64,000 bases of DNA. It comes from Paracoccaceae bacterium (lineage in GTDB: Bacteria; Pseudomonadota; Alphaproteobacteria; Rhodobacterales; Rhodobacteraceae). Below, piece after piece: positions 62,452 to 64,000 of the stretch. Location of the stretch: contig JAHRYM010000002.1 of assembly GCA_020622085.1 (NCBI GenBank), forward strand, positions 997,604-1,061,603, written 5' to 3'. The notes beneath the pieces were generated by a model, which worked only from the letters and a program-made list of their open reading frames with translations, did not search any database and was not told the origin of the DNA. The translations under genes were made by a program, and so were the position numbers. The number at the start of each line of letters is the position of its first letter. The first letter of the stretch is position 1.

Positions 62452-64000
62452 TCAAGTGGCGTTTGCGCCCTGCTTCCAGCTGTCCAGGTTGATGCTGGCA
62501 GCAGGTCCGGTCAGGGTCTTGTAGGCAGGCCCCGCCGGATCCTGGCCATCTGCCGTTGCCGCCTTCCAGATGGCAAGGCGCGTAAATACCCCCGAAGTCT
62601 GAGCTGTTCCGGTATTGGTGGCCATCAGGCTGAACTGCCGCGACGACGTTGCGATCAACCCGGAGTTGGCACCGATGCCGAAGTTTCCTTCAAGTGTGCC
62701 ATTGACCCAGAAACGCAGGAAGCCCGCCAGCAGATCAACCGACATCACGACACGGACCGGGCCAGAGGGCAGCGCGTTTGCCAGTGACACGCTGTTGACG
62801 AAGACGGTATTTGCGCTGTCCTTGAAGTAAAGGCGCGGCTTGCGGGTGTTGAGAAGAGTGAAGGTCATGTTTCCGCCCGTCGGCACGAATGGCTGGCAGG
62901 AAGTCGCAGGGGTGTCGAACGAGCCCTCGTAGACTACGGTCAGCCTTGAGATCGATCCGACGGTTGCGGGATCGACAAACCGCGGGCCGGTGCCGCCGAT
63001 CGTGAACGACTGAGCGCCGGCGGGGATGGTATTGGCCAGGATCGCCGGCGACGGCATCGGCCGCAGGGGAATGCCTTCGACCCCCGGCGCCCCCACATTC
63101 ACGATGGGCAGGTTCTCCCAGAGACCGTTCTGCTGGTCCTGGGGGACTTGCAGCAAACCGGAAGCCCCACCTTCACCGAAGGTCAGCGTATCGCCATGGA
63201 CCAGGCCCCCGGGTTTCGTCAGCCGCACGCGCCCTGCCACGATGCGGGCATCCGTGGCGGGCGCTCCGTTGATCTGGAAACCTGCAACTTCGGTCCAATG
63301 TGGATAGGTGGCTGGCAGGGCCGGCTCTGACCGTGCGATCCGGGTGGTCGTGATCGGGCCGCTTGATGACCACACCTCGACGTGGCTGCCGTCGGATTGC
63401 CACTGGCATTGGTCGAATTCGGGCAAGGGCCAGGTCTCCAGACCCGCAGCGCGCAGAATGGCGTGGGCCGTGAGTCTTGCCCATCGTGACGTTCCATCCG
63501 GGGTGTTGCCGGCCGGGTGCGGAAAATCGGTCCAGCCCCCTGCGCCGTCGTCGAACCCGTTGACATAAGTCGTCGGCTCCAGCCCCAGGGGCAGGAACAT
63601 CGTGGCGTGTGGGCTTGCCAGCATCGCACGCCAACTGTTGCGGCAAGATTGGATGGCTGTCAGGCCGGCTTCGGCAGCGCCCCCTGACAGGTGCGTGGCA
63701 TCCTTCAGGGTCTGGCTCGGATCGAAGCGGTGCGGACCATAGGCAACCCAGCGGGTATTCTGGTAATCGTAAAGTTCGCCAAACCAGTGATCGGCGTGAT
63801 AGCTGCCGCCCGGATAGTTGATCGTCCCCGGAAACTGGACCGGAACGCCTGCAAGCGACTTTCCTGAAAACAAAGGGAAAAGCGCCTCGCCGTAGTTGGA
63901 CGCCAGGCTGCGGGGCGAGGCGAACCAGGACATGGCGGCGATGCCGACGGACTGCCCGTCCGCACAAGCGAAATCGTGCAAGGCCTTGTCCATCGCCCAG
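62452..64000 (-). CDS. Large protein with LamG-like C-terminal domain (5' end off window)
   Basis: At least 516 residues. The frame is open to the right edge; an ATG lies at 63993, but its peptide (MDKALHDFACADGQSVGIA) looks mid-protein and no upstream signal can be seen, so the gene probably extends further. The N-terminal visible part has YHADHWFGELYDYQNTRWVA and HATMFLPLGLEP; no catalytic motif is recognised with confidence. The last 190 residues resemble a concanavalin/LamG-like sugar-binding fold (VVYEGSFDTPA, PRLYFKDSANTVFVN, VVMSVDLLAGFLRFWVNGTLEG). Possible roles are phage-like fibre/spike or surface polysaccharide binding. It faces the spike-base gene. Confidence 0.6.
   Translation of the reverse strand, partial: WAMDKALHDFACADGQSVGIAAMSWFASPRSLASNYGEALFPLFSGKSLAGVPVQFPGTINYPGGSYHADHWFGELYDYQNTRWVAYGPHRFDPSQTLKDATHLSGGAAEAGLTAIQSCRNSWRAMLASPHATMFLPLGLEPTTYVNGFDDGAGGWTDFPHPAGNTPDGTSRWARLTAHAILRAAGLETWPLPEFDQCQWQSDGSHVEVWSSSGPITTTRIARSEPALPATYPHWTEVAGFQINGAPATDARIVAGRVRLTKPGGLVHGDTLTFGEGGASGLLQVPQDQQNGLWENLPIVNVGAPGVEGIPLRPMPSPAILANTIPAGAQSFTIGGTGPRFVDPATVGSISRLTVVYEGSFDTPATSCQPFVPTGGNMTFTLLNTRKPRLYFKDSANTVFVNSVSLANALPSGPVRVVMSVDLLAGFLRFWVNGTLEGNFGIGANSGLIATSSRQFSLMATNTGTAQTSGVFTRLAIWKAATADGQDPAGPAYKTLTGPAASINLDSWKQGANAT

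Overview
The window looks like an alphaproteobacterial chromosome segment from the family Rhodobacteraceae (Rhodobacter/Gemmobacter/Tabrizicola type). The signs are high GC, a PhyR-type general stress regulator, a one-domain XylG in a xylose operon, the maf-aroE-coaE-dnaQ / hemJ-rho-mnmE-mnmG-rsmG-parAB arrangement, a VPLPA-CTERM-type protein, a protein like the R. capsulatus Rcc01079 spike base family, and the flgBC-fliE-fliQ-flgFGAH-fliL order. The assignment rests on remembered family features, not on a search.

Layout. 1-1.0 kb: the end of phyR and two small membrane stress proteins, the first behind an EcfG-like promoter. 1.0-9.5 kb: a BrkB membrane protein, then a xylose locus (ROK regulator divergent from xylFHGBA). 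9.8-10.5 kb: a sugar-phosphate transferase. 10.5-21 kb: the chromosome origin. dnaQ, coaE, aroE and maf are transcribed leftwards and hemJ, rho, mnmE, mnmG, rsmG, parA and parB rightwards, away from an AT-rich gap with DnaA boxes (oriC). Two perfect parS sites lie inside mnmG and rsmG. 21-31 kb: housekeeping genes hemW, ridA-like, rdgB, rph, hrcA, grpE, mutS and maeB. 31-38 kb: a ribokinase / class IV aminotransferase / sulfotransferase operon, a secreted Gly/Ala-rich protein, argG, ilvA and a tandem-repeat gamma-carbonic-anhydrase-like protein.

38-51 kb: the conserved envelope operon lptC-lptA-lptB ... hpf-ptsN, with kdsD and rnd upstream. It is split by about 8 kb of accessory DNA. That DNA carries a TetR regulator and an intact yhiI-rbbA-yhhJ-type transporter, among decayed genes: an IS5-type transposase, a PHA synthase, the first codons of an MBL-fold hydrolase, and a stress-protein fragment. 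51.8-57.9 kb: flagellar basal-body genes flgB to fliL, with fliI divergent. 58-64 kb: surface and exopolysaccharide-type genes (VPLPA-CTERM-type protein, GT2 glycosyltransferase with a ten-C tract, beta-helix protein with a Thr-rich linker) and a spike-base-like protein facing a large protein that runs off the right edge.

No tRNA, rRNA, CRISPR array or intact insertion sequence was seen. No wholly new multi-gene system is evident. The most interesting items are the tandem gamma-CA whose two repeats keep complementary zinc ligands, parS embedded in the mnmG start codon, the oriC, the decaying island inside the lpt-hpf operon, and the aminotransferase/sulfotransferase/kinase operon.
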